Source of the DNA: Apus apus
Taxonomy: Eukaryota; Chordata; Aves; Apodiformes; Apodidae
Direction: 5' to 3'
NCBI RefSeq assembly: GCF_020740795.1
Contig: NC_067304.1
Location: 3,524,056 to 3,588,055 of the forward strand
DNA: 64,000 bases
The notes under the pieces are model-generated. The model worked only from the letters and a program-made list of their open reading frames with translations, had not been told where the DNA came from and made no database searches. This document shows, in pieces, positions 1 through 11,500 of this stretch. How positions within the stretch are numbered: the first letter of the stretch is position 1; each line of letters begins with the position of its first letter. The position numbers and the translations under genes are program-made.

Positions 1-40
1 CTTAAAGGTCTTTTCCAACCCACACAATTCTGTGATCCCT
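1..40 (+). mobile_element. CR1 LINE 3' tail fragment
   Basis: The first 40 bases read as the end of an avian CR1 retroposon: a cttaaaggtcttttccaacc core, then an attctgtgatc-type terminal motif. The same tail recurs around 6840, 13170 and 63630. The element is cut by the left edge, so its full length is unknown. Confidence 0.8.
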
Positions 41-2269
41 TCCATTTGGAGGGGCAGTGGTGCTGTGTGCTCCTGCTCAGGACACAGCAGGCTCAGTGGG
101 ATGGCCCGTGGGGCTGGCAACACCCAGGCCCTGGTGTTGCTGGGAGTAAAGCCCCACTGCTCTCCTACCCCAAAAACTTCAGAGCCCTTCCCTGCCTGGC
201 ACAGCTCCCACCAGGGTCTGTGAGCCCCTTTCCCCCTCCAAACCAGGGCTGCACAGGGGGTTGATCCTGAACCACTAGAGCTGTGTCTCAGCTTCCCAAG
301 TCCTCTTTAATTTTTTTCTTTTTTTGGTGGGTTATCAGGCACAGCTGTCAGCACAGAGGAAACGTGCTGCTAATCCCCACCCAGCTCTGCAGCCTCGTGG
401 CCTCAGCCAAGCACAGGGCACCCAGGTACCCAGCTCATCCTCCCCGTGGCAAAGCATCACCCTCCTCCTTCCCTAGGTCCCAGGCAATCCCAGGATTGCT
501 GGGTCCTTCTTGCACCAAGCACCAGTGGTGCCACATCCTCTGGGGCTGCCTGGGAGGAGCGTCTGCCCGGGTGAGCTGGGCTCAGGGTGTCTGAGCAGGT
601 AAACAGGGAGGAATGTGCAGCAGCAGCTCCTGGAGCTGCTGGGATCCCGGCGTGACTCACAGGCTCTGCCTCCCGGCCCGCCTGGGCCGGCACACCCTGT
701 GGCCCCATTTGCCATCACCAGCACGGCCAGTTCCAGGCTTGGACCTGGCTTTAATGAATCCTTGTGCAAAGCTGGCCGGGTCCTGCTGGGGCTGCAGCCT
801 GGGAGCTGTGGCAGGTGAAGGAAAGGATCCAGCCGCTGGCTCCTGGGGGGGGAACCTGTGCTGGGGTGACCTCCCCCGGGATGGGGCATTATGGTGTCAA
901 TCAGTGCTTCACCCTCAATAACAAGGGTGCACAGAAAAGGGCTTTTTTGTGGCAGGAAGAGAGCTGTGGCTGGGAAGAAGGGTGCATGGCCTTGCATGGT
1001 GCTGCACCCACCACTGCCCATGCATGGAGCACTCAGGGCTCAGTCCATGTCAGGGTCCTTGTTTTCCATGGTGTGCAGCACCTGGCACAGCCAGGTGGGC
1101 TGGATGGTGCTGATTGGCTCTCAGGAGGATGCAGCAGGACTTTAAGGGGCAGGAATGCTCCTCCTGGATGGGTAATTTAAAAGCCATAAGCTGTGGTAAC
1201 AAGGTGGCTCTAGAACAGACCAATTCTTGAGATCTTTTGTGACCCTCTCCATCTCCTTGGCTTTGAGAGAACTTTCAAAGGATCCTGAGAACATTTGGTC
1301 CCACTTTGTGCCCCAGGCTGCCTCATTTTCCCCTCCCAACCCACTTATTTTACATGTGGCCATGGAGGTGACATCTCAGCACCTTCCCCTTACTCCTCAC
1401 CATGCTGTGGGGGCAGCACCCCATGGTACCAGCTGGTTCAGCTCCAGGCTCCAGAGCAGTCCAGCCTCTTTTTGTACACTTCGCAATGCAGGAAAAGACA
1501 GAGGTGTTATTAAAAACAAAACGTAAATCAAAACAGCTTTGAAAATGTCCCACTGGGTTCTGTGTGAGCTCTGCACACAGCGTGGGAGCAAACATGAAAA
1601 CCACCAGGTTGGTTCACCTGGGAAGTGCTGATAGTGCTGGAAATCTGATTTTCACACCATTGCTCTCACATCTGATGACAGCAGTGATGCTGTCACCTCC
1701 AATCCCAGCAGCACCAGGCATGGCCCTGAGCAGCTGAACCTCATTTACCAGTTTGGGGAAACTGAGGCAGGCAGAGGCTTTCCTGAGGAGGTGCCAGCAG
1801 AGTCAGGAACAAAAGCACCCACCGAGGTGCAGAGGGAACAGGCTGGAGCACCCACCTGAGGGTCCTGGGCACAGCTAGGTGAGGGGGTGGGCTTCCCAGA
1901 CCCACTAATCCCCACTATTCCCCCCAGTTTTTGGAGTGAGGGGACAGAAACCCAACACAGAGCAAAGCAGCCCAAAGCAAAGCTGAGAAACGCCAATTTC
2001 GAGGCTGGCCCGGGGAGCCAGGGAACCTCTTGCTCCTCTCCCCTCCCCGCTTTGCTCCAACCCCCGAAAAAAACTTCTCCTCCCGCTCGGCAGCCGCAGC
2101 CGCTTGTTTTGTTTGTTCGTTCGTTCGTTCTCGCAGCGTGTTGTGTTTGAGGGTTGGTTTTGGGGTGTTTTTTGGGTTTTTTTTGAAGGAACTGGGGGGG
2201 AAAGAGAGGAAAAAAAAAAAAAAAGAAGGGATTAAAAAAAAAATACAAACAAAAACCAAACCCAACCCA
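41..2269. other. MDFI upstream DNA, no gene seen
   Basis: No convincing exon is visible. Open frames of up to about 180 codons occur on both strands, but they are typical of GC-rich sequence and show no recognisable domain. The right end becomes low-complexity: a (TTCG)n-like stretch near 2115-2135, T-rich runs at 2150-2185, and A-rich runs at 2205-2265. These lie directly before the CpG-rich MDFI promoter. Confidence 0.5.
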
Positions 2270-2494
2270 CAGCAAACCCAGCCCAACTCCGCGCCCCCGA
2301 CCGGCCCAGGAGAGGTGTCCGGAGCGGCGGGGCCGGGGGCGGCGGGGCCGGGGGATGCGCGGCGGGGGCGGGCGCGGGGCTGAGCCGAGGCGCGGGGCCC
2401 CAGGTGAGGCGGGGGCCGGGGCGGCGGGGCCGGGGCCCGCAGGCAGCCCGCAGGCAGCCCTTCTCCCCGCCGCAGCCCCCCTGTCCCCTCTCCG
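2270..2494 (+). promoter_or_regulatory. MDFI: MDFI CpG-rich promoter and 5' UTR
   Basis: This is a dense CpG stretch of GGGGCGGGG-type repeats, with no TATA box, ending at the MDFI start codon. It is the only CpG island on this side of the gene and so the best promoter candidate. A consensus donor (cag|gtgagg, GT at 2404) and a pyrimidine-rich acceptor (AG at 2474-2475) lie inside it. The 5' UTR may therefore contain a 72-base intron, or the acceptor may serve a more distal non-coding exon. The transcription start cannot be fixed from sequence. Confidence 0.6.
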
Positions 2495-2567
2495 ATGTCC
2501 CAGACCAGCAACAACCACCGGCCGAGCCGCCCGGAGCCCCGCCGAGCCGAACCGGCACCGCCGCCAG
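2495..2567 (+). CDS. MDFI: MDFI coding exon 1
   Basis: ATG at 2495 opens MSQTSNNHRPSRPEP and continues for 24 codons plus one base, up to the donor cag|gtacgg (GT at 2568). The mammalian protein starts MYQVSGQRPSG, so the start aligns. The intron that follows is about 10 kb and opens with a very G-rich tract. Confidence 0.85.
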
Positions 2568-5500
2568 GTACGGGGGGGGGGGGGCTGCTGCTATTTGGGG
2601 AGGGGGTCGGCGTGGGTTTGCGTGGTGCCGGGGGTGCGGGCACCGTCGGGTCGGGGGGTGCATGGCTGAGAGGGGGGGGGGGAAACTCCTGGCCGGGGGG
2701 GGGGGGGTCGTGGCTGGGGAGGTGTGGGTGCTCGGCTGGGGGATGTGTGTGTGTGTGTGTGCGGCTCGGGGGGGGGAACACGGCTGGGTTGGGGGGTACG
2801 CGGCTGGGGGGGGATGTGGGTGTACGGCTCGGGGGATTGTCCCGCGGGGGGTGAGTTGCTGGAGACTGTGCGGGAGGAGAGAGTGTGTACGTGGCTGGGG
2901 GGCCGGGGGTGAACCGCAGGGGCGTGCGTGGGTGGGGTGGGGGCTGTAAGCAGGGGGTGCGTGTAAACACGGCTGGGGTGGTCGTTGTGTGCACGGCTGG
3001 GGGGGGGTGGATGCTTGGGGGGGGTCGGTGTGTGCTTGACTCCGCGTGTGCTCGGCTGAGTGTGTGCGTGGCTCGTGTGTGCACGGCTGGGGGGGTGCGG
3101 GATGCCTGTGTGCGTGTCCGGGAAGGCAAAAGTGTGTGTGTACGTGGTTGTGTACAGCTGAGTGTGTGTTTGCACCCCTGACAGTGTGTGTGTGTGTGTG
3201 TGCCTGGCGCGGGGGGGTACAGCTGGTGCCCCGAGCCCGGGGGGAATTCGCCGACCAAACTTTGCAGCAGTTTCTGTGACTCGGCCAGACGCACGGGCAG
3301 GGACCAGCACAAGCTGAAGGAGTTAAAAACACCCCCCGAGAGCCGGGGGTAAAGGGCTTGGGGTGCTGTCCCGCAGCCCCGGGGGGGGGGGGGTTGGGGG
3401 TGTTGGGGCAACTTCCCTACTCCAGAGCGGCTCCCTGGGGTTCTCGGGCGGGATGTGGGATCAGGCTGTTGAGAAGTGGGTGGGAAAGTTTTGGGGATCC
3501 TCACTTTTTCCACGGGGCAAAAGCTGAGCCCTCTCGGTTGTCTGGGCGGTGTGGGGGGCTCTGCCGGGGGTCGTGAGGACCCGCGCCGGTGTCCTGGGGT
3601 GCTGGGTCCCCGCCGAGGTTCACGCGCGGAAACTGCGTTAAAAGTCCTGATGGGAGAGAGAGAGAGAAAAAAAAAAATATGCAGGAAGCTGATGGCCAGG
3701 GGTGAAACCCCCGGCTGTGTGTGCTGTCGGACCGGACACAAAAGGGGCCAAATCCACCCCGGGACCTGCTCCCTGCGAGCTCTGAGAGCGGCTGCCGGGG
3801 AGCGGGGCTGGGCGGGCAGGAGCTGCGGCCGCCCCGGGCACAGGGATGCACCCAAACCAGGCTCGGCACAGCTGGATCTCTCCCTGTGGTGACTTTGGCC
3901 CAGAGCGTGGCTGGGCCCAAGTTTTGGAGAATACATCCTCTTGTTCTCTCCCCCCTGCTTTTCCAGCTGGATGCTGCAGGCTCCGCTTCCCGTTTTACTT
4001 TGTGCTGCAGCCGTGTCCCGGGGCCGAGGCAGGGGCTGGGGGAGCTCGTTTCTCTGGGTTTCTTTCCATTCACTTTCCTCTCCAGGTGGGAGATGGTGAA
4101 AAGTTAACGCACGGACCTGGTGCAGAAAAGCTTGGGCACGGGAACTTGTCCCCAGCCTGGGTTAGGAGGAGCTACTGTGAGATCAAGTGTGGATGATTTT
4201 AAAAAGTAGTTTAGGAATCTGTTAAATGTGTCAGGAAAAAAAAAAGGTTATTCTGTGAACCCCAGCAGAACTGAACCAAATTTGCCTCCTTTGGACCCCC
4301 CTTTAGCAGCATGCAAAGCTGGGGGGCAGCAGAGTGGTCTCCAGGACACCCTCAGTTTCCCCAAGCTCCAGGAGCCAAATTCCACAGCAAGAGAGTATCC
4401 CTGTCGTGTCTCAGCGAGCAGCTTTCCAGCTGCACAACTGGAGCTTTCAATTCTTGCTTCCTTTCCTTTCCTTTCCTTTCCTTTCCTTTCCTTTCCTTTC
4501 CTTTCCTTTCCTTTCCTTTCCTTTCCTTTCCTTTCCTTTCCTTTCCTTTCCTTTCCTTTCCTTTCCTTTCCTTTCCTTTCCTTTCCTTTCCTTTCCTTTC
4601 CTTTCCTTTCCTTTCCTTTCCTTTCCTTTCCTTTCCTTTCCATGGTGGTTTTGTTGGGTTGTTCTGTGGGGTTTTTTGTGAGCAATGAATGGACAGGGCC
4701 TGGGTTTGTCTTTCCTGCTCGTGACGTTTCGCTGAGGAGCCATTATCCCTTGGGCAGCATCCAGGGTTTCTGTCACGCACCGTGGAGCCTGGGAATTTTT
4801 GCTTGATTCCCCCTCCAGTGCTTTGCAAACAAGACCAGCTCATCTGGTAATGCCTGTGAAATGACTGGGGAAACTGAGGTGCTGGAGGGGTTTGGCCCAA
4901 ATTAATGTGTCATGGGCAGGGTTGGGTTGGTTGTGCTCGGTCCCGTTTCCCAGCCTGAGATGAAACCCTGGAGTTTGTTCCTTGGCATCTCTGGAGATGG
5001 GCCTGGAACCATCACAGCCTCCTCCCATCCAGGGAGGGATGGGCACGTTGCAAATTATAAACCCTTGAAATAGCCACAGGTAGTTTGCAGAGAAGCCTCA
5101 GAGAGAGGAGGTGATTGTCTGTGTGGAGTATGTGGGGTATAATTAATTTTTTGAGGAATTAACAGAAAGCAGGAGAAGACAGAAAGCCCTTTGGCTGATG
5201 GGTTTATTTTTGTCCTTCCTTCCCTTGATGGAGAGGAAGAGGAGGGGGAACAGGGGCAGTGGGCGAGGGGCTTTCCTCATGGGAAGCAAACCCATGTGAA
5301 GATGCTGGAGGCAAATTCATCTCCAGAAGGAAAAGGTTCCCCTTGGGCTCAACTCTGCTCACTCCCACTTCCCTTCTTTCCCTTCCCAGCAGGACATCTG
5401 CTGTGTGTCCCCTCCTCTGTGTCCCCTCCTCTGTGTCCCCTCCTCTGTGTCCCCTCCCCTGTACCCTGGCTCAGCTGCAGGCACTGGCAGCTCTCTGGCA

Positions 5501-8500
5501 ATTTGCTTGGAGTTGAGCAGGGACAAGACACACACACACACATATTTTTATTTCCCTTTTAGTTCCTTGTGCCCAGTCCCAAGGAGCTTTTGCCCCACGA
5601 TGTCACGGGAGGTGGGAAGTTGTTCTGTGCTGCAGCCCCAACAACAAAATTTTCAGAGCTGCCAGCAGCTCTGCTCTGCTTGCCCAAAATACCAGGATCC
5701 AGCAACCTGGATGAGGATGCTGCCACCTTGCTTGGGGTCCTGAGCACCCAGGGGTGCCCTGAGTGGGCCATGCTGGGCAGGAGTCAGTGCCACCATCACT
5801 TGGGTACCCCTTAATGGGACCTAGCCCAGCCTTGGCATGGGGGCAGAAGCAAAGGCAATTCCTTCCAAGGTCAAAATAAAAGGTCTTTGCTTGTCTTACC
5901 ACTGATTCTAATGAAACTACTTGCAGATTTGCAAGCAGACATCCTGGAATTGGAAAAAAGACCCCTAAAGGAAATGATTTCATTTTTTTTTACCCCAGAT
6001 AAAGACTTTTTGCACCACAACCTTCATTTCTGCTTTGCTTTCCAAGTTTTGGATTTACTGATGAACATGCTTCCATCTTTCGTGCTCTCTGAACAACAAC
6101 AGCAAAACCCTGAAAGGAACCAAACCATTAAAAAGGCAGAGTTTTGCCTTTTTTCTTCTTTTTTTTCTTTTTTTCTTTTTTTTTCCCCCAAATGTTTCTG
6201 GTTTTGAGCAAAACAAAGGCAGCCCTGGGGGCTGTGCTGCCCGCCGCCCCGGCGTCCCGCTCCTGCTCCAGCTTCTTATTGAATTTCCTTGGAAAGCTCC
6301 TGCTGGAGTCTATTAGTTGCAGAAACCCAAGCTGTCCTCTGGGCATTCTCTGTAGTTTTTCTGATTTTTTTATTTATTTTTTCCCCCAGAGCTCCTCCTT
6401 CCTCAGGCCCTGCCCTGAGCAGCCTCCCACGGGACGGGCACCGGCAGCCTGTGCAGGATGGGGCCACGTTGGACCCTCCTGGTGCCACCAGCCCCTTTCC
6501 ATGTCCCCCTTGGTGCTGTGCTCAGACTGTTCCAGTGGAAATGAGCTTGTGTGTGGCAGCAGCAATGGGATAATTGGGATATTTATTGCTCCAAATCCCA
6601 ATCTTTAGGTTTTGGCCATGACAGTTGCATGCACAGACATTTTCAGCCAGCTCTGATCTTTGGCAGCCCTGCTGGGCTTGGTATGAAGGTTTTTCTCCTC
6701 CCCATGGTGCTGTCCTGATGTTTTTCCACTGGTGCATCCCCAACTCTGCAATGGGATGTGTAGATGTGATGCTTGGGAACATGGTTTAAGCACTGGACTT
6801 GGTAGAGTTGGGTTCATGGTTGGACTCGATGACCTTAAAGGTCCTTTCCAAAATGGAACAATTCTGTGATTCTGGGGTGGATCAGGGAGCAGGCAGTAGC
6901 TTTGGGAAGTTCTTTCACCTCAACCCCATCCTCTCCCAGGGTGCTCCCCATGTGAGGCACTTTACCTGGCCACATTCAGGCTCCTCTGAAGCTGCTTTGG
7001 GGTCTGAGCTTAGAAGAAACCCCAATCTATCAAGTGCACGAGCCTGAGGGACAGTTGAGCACCAGGACTGCAAAGTTTTAAGCTTCATCACCACAGGACG
7101 TTGCTTTGGACAATTCCCTTTGATGTACCTCAGTTTCCCTGTTGGGCCAAGCAGAGATAAGCTTCTGTTTCATGTCAACTTAGAGCTGTGGCTGTTCTAA
7201 TGTAAAATGCATGGAGATGGGATAATGTATGATGGGCACTGGCTTAAAACCATAGGCTGGGTAGAGCTCAGGATGAAAGTACCTCATAAGTGCAAATTAT
7301 TATTCTTGTTAATAATGATGTCCACCAGCTCGCATTTATCTGCTCTTCAATTAACTTTTTTTAAGGACTCTTGGCAGGTTAGAGAGACACAAATTTTCCC
7401 TGGCAGAACCTGTGCTGGTTTGACCCCGTAAGGTTATGCAATTACTGTACTGGCGTGGTCCTTAATTAGACTCTCCATAATTTTCCCCAGCACAGTGTGG
7501 TGGCTCCTTGCTCTGTAATTCCCAGAATCTCCTTGGATCTGATAGGCATCATGTCAGCCACTTCCCAGGCTTCAAGGATCATTGTTTATTATCCTGGATG
7601 TTGCAGGACCTCCTCCTGCACCATTCTTTTATGTCCTTCTGGCCAGCACGGAGGGTCTGAGTGGGGGCCCAGGGAGCACTGGGCCAGCTCCATGCTCCTC
7701 CAAGTCCATGGAAAGTGACTCAGCCTCTGGTTGGGTCTTTGACCCTTTGATGTTCCCCATCATTTTTCTCCACTCCTTGGCCCTGCGGTGTGTTTGGGAT
7801 GTTCTGTGTTGCTCCTTTTTAGGCTTAGAGAGACTTCTTCCCTTCCACCTGCAGTCCTGAATGTTGTCTTTATATATACATATATATATACACACACACA
7901 TATATATAATATATATTTTTATTACATAAGGAATAGTTCCTGGTCATTCTGCAAGGACAGAGGTGCACGTGGTTGCAGTGATTTTATTTCTTATCTTGCC
8001 TGAAACCCCTTCTCAAGGCTTATCCCCCACCATCCTGCTGTCCTTGCTCTCAGGTAGGAGCAATTCCTCCATCAGGGCTGGTCTCTTCTTCCTCTGCAGG
8101 AGCTGGTTGGGTCAACAAGACCCTTCAGGTGATGGGATTTGTTGGGACACCTTCACACGGGGTCTGCATCCCAAACCTGGAATCAGGGGTTTGTTGCCAA
8201 AGGAGCTTTTAGCCAAGGTCAAACTGTGAACACGGGCAGACTGGATGGATGCTGTTCCTGGCCTGTCTGGATGACCCAAAATTCCTCTTCCTACCCACCC
8301 GATGGCTATAAATAACAAATAATAACAACTCCCAGGCTGGCAAGCTATTTGGGGTTTTGTGGGTTTCTTTGCTTTGTTTTGCTTTTTTGCATTTAGGAAG
8401 TAAGTGACTTTTCATAGAAACCAATATTTTCTTGACTGGATTCCTCATTGTCCCAGAATTGTTTATCCCAAGCATTGCCCAGGTGAGCAGAGAGACACAG

Positions 8501-11500
8501 GAGCAAATGCTTTCTGAGAAGGAAGCAAAACTCTGCTGGATGTGTCCCATGCTCAGGAGTTCTGGACACTTCTCCTCCTTCCCCTCCTTTCCCTGAATAT
8601 CACAGCATCTGAAATGCTTTGGTGCATTAATTTCAGACTGAATGTAAATAAGCTGTTTGGATTTTTCCCACTTGAGCAAACTTCCAAACCAGAATTTTGC
8701 TTTCCTCTCCTCCTGCCTGGCTCATGGGATTGGAGGGATTTGCTTCAGTGCCATCTCTCCTGCACTTGAAACTGCTTAATCAGGCTCTAAAACATCCCTT
8801 GATGAGGTCAGACAAACACCTGATTGGGCCAGGAGCACGTACAGGAAAACCAGGAGAGATTACAGGAGGGTTTTATCTGCACAAAACAGATTAAAAAGCT
8901 CCCAAACTAAATATTGGTGTAAGGTAGCGTGTTGTTCGTGGCAAGTGCCTCACTAGACTGTCTCTGTTTGTGTCTCTTTACAACATTTGCTTGTCCCTGA
9001 CCAGCCTTTCCTGAGGGATTAAAGGGAGAGAGAAACAAGGATGGGAGACTCCTGAACATCTCCACGTCAGCAGAAGGCACAGCCCAGAGTATTGGATTTA
9101 GATTAGATATTGGGAAGAGATTCTTCCTTGTGAGGGTGATGAGATGCTGAAGAAAGCTGAGCAGGAGCTGTGGGACAACCTGGGTGGGTCTGACCCAAAA
9201 GCTTTCCATCTCCCCACATCCTCTGTGCCTCCCAGCTGGAGAATCTGGGCGCAACAACCAGCTGCAGAGAAGGAAATCCACAGGTCCCCTGAGTTGTAAG
9301 ATGCTGCAGTTCTTGTTTGTGTTCACACCAGCTGCTGATCCCTTTGGTTTGTCCAGTTTTTTGGGAATGGGTCAGCTCAGTCCTGCAAGCTCATCAGGAA
9401 TTAAGCACATGTCCCAGCCAAAGCACAAACACTTTTCCCTCTAAGCAGAACTGGTGGTTGCTCCAGAAGCTCCTGCAGACACTGGGCTGTACAAAGTGGG
9501 TTGGTGCTCCCAGAGGGACATTTTGTGCATTTGATTTTGCTACAAGATACTTGGTTAAAGCCACTGAAACCTCACAGCTGCTTTGCACCTTTCTCCTCTC
9601 TCCTCTCAACTCCTGGGGTGCTTTGGTGGACTTTGGAGCTCAGTGATGTCTTGGGGCTCTTTTGATGGATGGATTTGGACTTTGTAAATGGAGAGAACAG
9701 TCAGAAAACCTGACTTATGTGAATCTCCTGGGCTTCACAACCAGGAGGCAAAGAAAGTAGTTCTACATCTATTGGATTTCCTAATCTTCTGTACCTTATG
9801 GCAGCACTGGGATTTATTGAAGCCTGGCTTAGTATTTTTTAAATGCCTTATTATCTCTGGTCTCACAAAGAAGTCATGTTTAGTTGCTCTCTCTGTGCCA
9901 CGGTACCTTTATTTCTCCCTTGTGTTTTACAAAAGGTGGTGCAGAACAGGAGTGCAGAGACCTGGGCTCTTGTCCCAGGCTGTTTCTCCGCTGTGTGATG
10001 TGCATTTGCCCCGGCCAGGAAGAGGCAGCTGCCACAGGGGTGCAGGCAAGGAAAGGGATGGATGTCCCATCCCAAGAGCTAGTTCTCCTTAGAGCTTCAT
10101 CTACGTTTTGCATGGATTTGTTGGTTTTAAACCCCACAAACTGAGGTCAAGCCTGGTCTTGTTCTGGTGGAAGGGATGGGAGGAAGCTGGTCCCTGCCCT
10201 GCTGGCAGCTGGGAGAGGTGGCCCTGGTGGCCTCACCTTGCTGAGGGCTTGGAGCTGCTCCCCCCTGCTCCTCTTTCCCTGCTCACTCTCTCTGTTCAGC
10301 TGTGTGTGCTTTGGGGAGCAGGAATGGATAGTGCAGCAACAGGGATGCGAGGCTGTATAAGGCAGGGAAGGACCAGCTTACCCAAATTTCTTCCCTGTCT
10401 ATTTTTGGTCTTTCTTCTGGCCAGCATGTTCCAGTGGGAGTTAATTTAATTGCCATCTTCCTCCCTGCATCGCTGTGGTTGTGTGTGAGACCTCCTGTTG
10501 TGCAGGGTAATTATATGTGTGAAGTGGACACGGCAAAAAGCCGAGCCTTGTCTCACTGGTCGACAAGCAGCACGTTCACCATCCGTGCAGCCCAGGGAAA
10601 CATCCCACAGAGCTCAGGGACTAAACAGACCATCCCTGTCCTCATCCCCTTGGGATAGCACGGAGGGGGGCAAGGGGTGTGATGGAGGCAGCACAGGGTG
10701 GCTGTGGCAGAGGCAGGATCAGCTGGAGCTCCAGCAGCCGCCAGCTCCTCTCCCACCTGATTTCCCAGCTCCTTTTCCAAGTGAAAATCACTCACTGACC
10801 TCAGGGGTGAGAGCAGAGCAGGGGAATCTGGTGATGATGGGGCTGCTCTGGGTAACCCCAGAGTCTTGGCTGTTGCTTTTTAGGCCCTGAACACATTCAG
10901 GAATCTCACAGCTAAGCTGATGCCCAATAACTGGGATCTATTCCCAGGGATCCCTTGGGAGCTGCACCCTCAGGGCTCTGCACCAGGCACCTGACTCAGG
11001 GCTTTGTCTAGAGCTCCTCAACCATCAGGGTTTTCATGTCTGGCTTTAACAGGCTTTTTAGCTGATGCACTGACTAAATGCTGCAGGTCTGAGTCTGACT
11101 CAGGCCAGTCCAGGTTGGGACATGGCAGAGGATGTGGAGGCAGCAACATGTGGTTGATATTCACCTGTAGCCCACGTCTGTGTGCAAACACCTATAGCTA
11201 GAGGTCAGTTTGCTTTCTTCTCCTGTTTTGCTCCAGGCTGTCCAGGGGCATGGGAATGAGTTTTCTCCTTCTTGAGGCTCACATGTTCCCACTCCACTTG
11301 GAATTTGGAGCCAAAGTTGCTGTGCAAAATACAGCTGGAGCTGCTGGATTTCCCTTGCTTGAGCCCCAAAATTGCCCTGCCTGCAGGAGTGTCCTGCAGG
11401 AGACCAGGGAGCTGTGAGCAGGGCTCTGCATTAGGATGAACTTTCCTTCCTGGCAAAGCCCCTGTCACAGGAGCTCCAGTGCCCCAGGCTGGATCACCAT

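Noticed and set aside
1915-3936. A 673-codon minus-strand open frame over the MDFI promoter and intron 1.
   Set aside because: It consists of Pro/His/Thr low complexity from the G-rich tandem repeats, lies antisense to MDFI exon 1, and has no domain.
4228-4806. Overlapping frames of 110-190 codons rich in SFPFL or KERKG repeats.
   Set aside because: They are translations of the (CTTTC)n microsatellite, which lacks stops in every frame.
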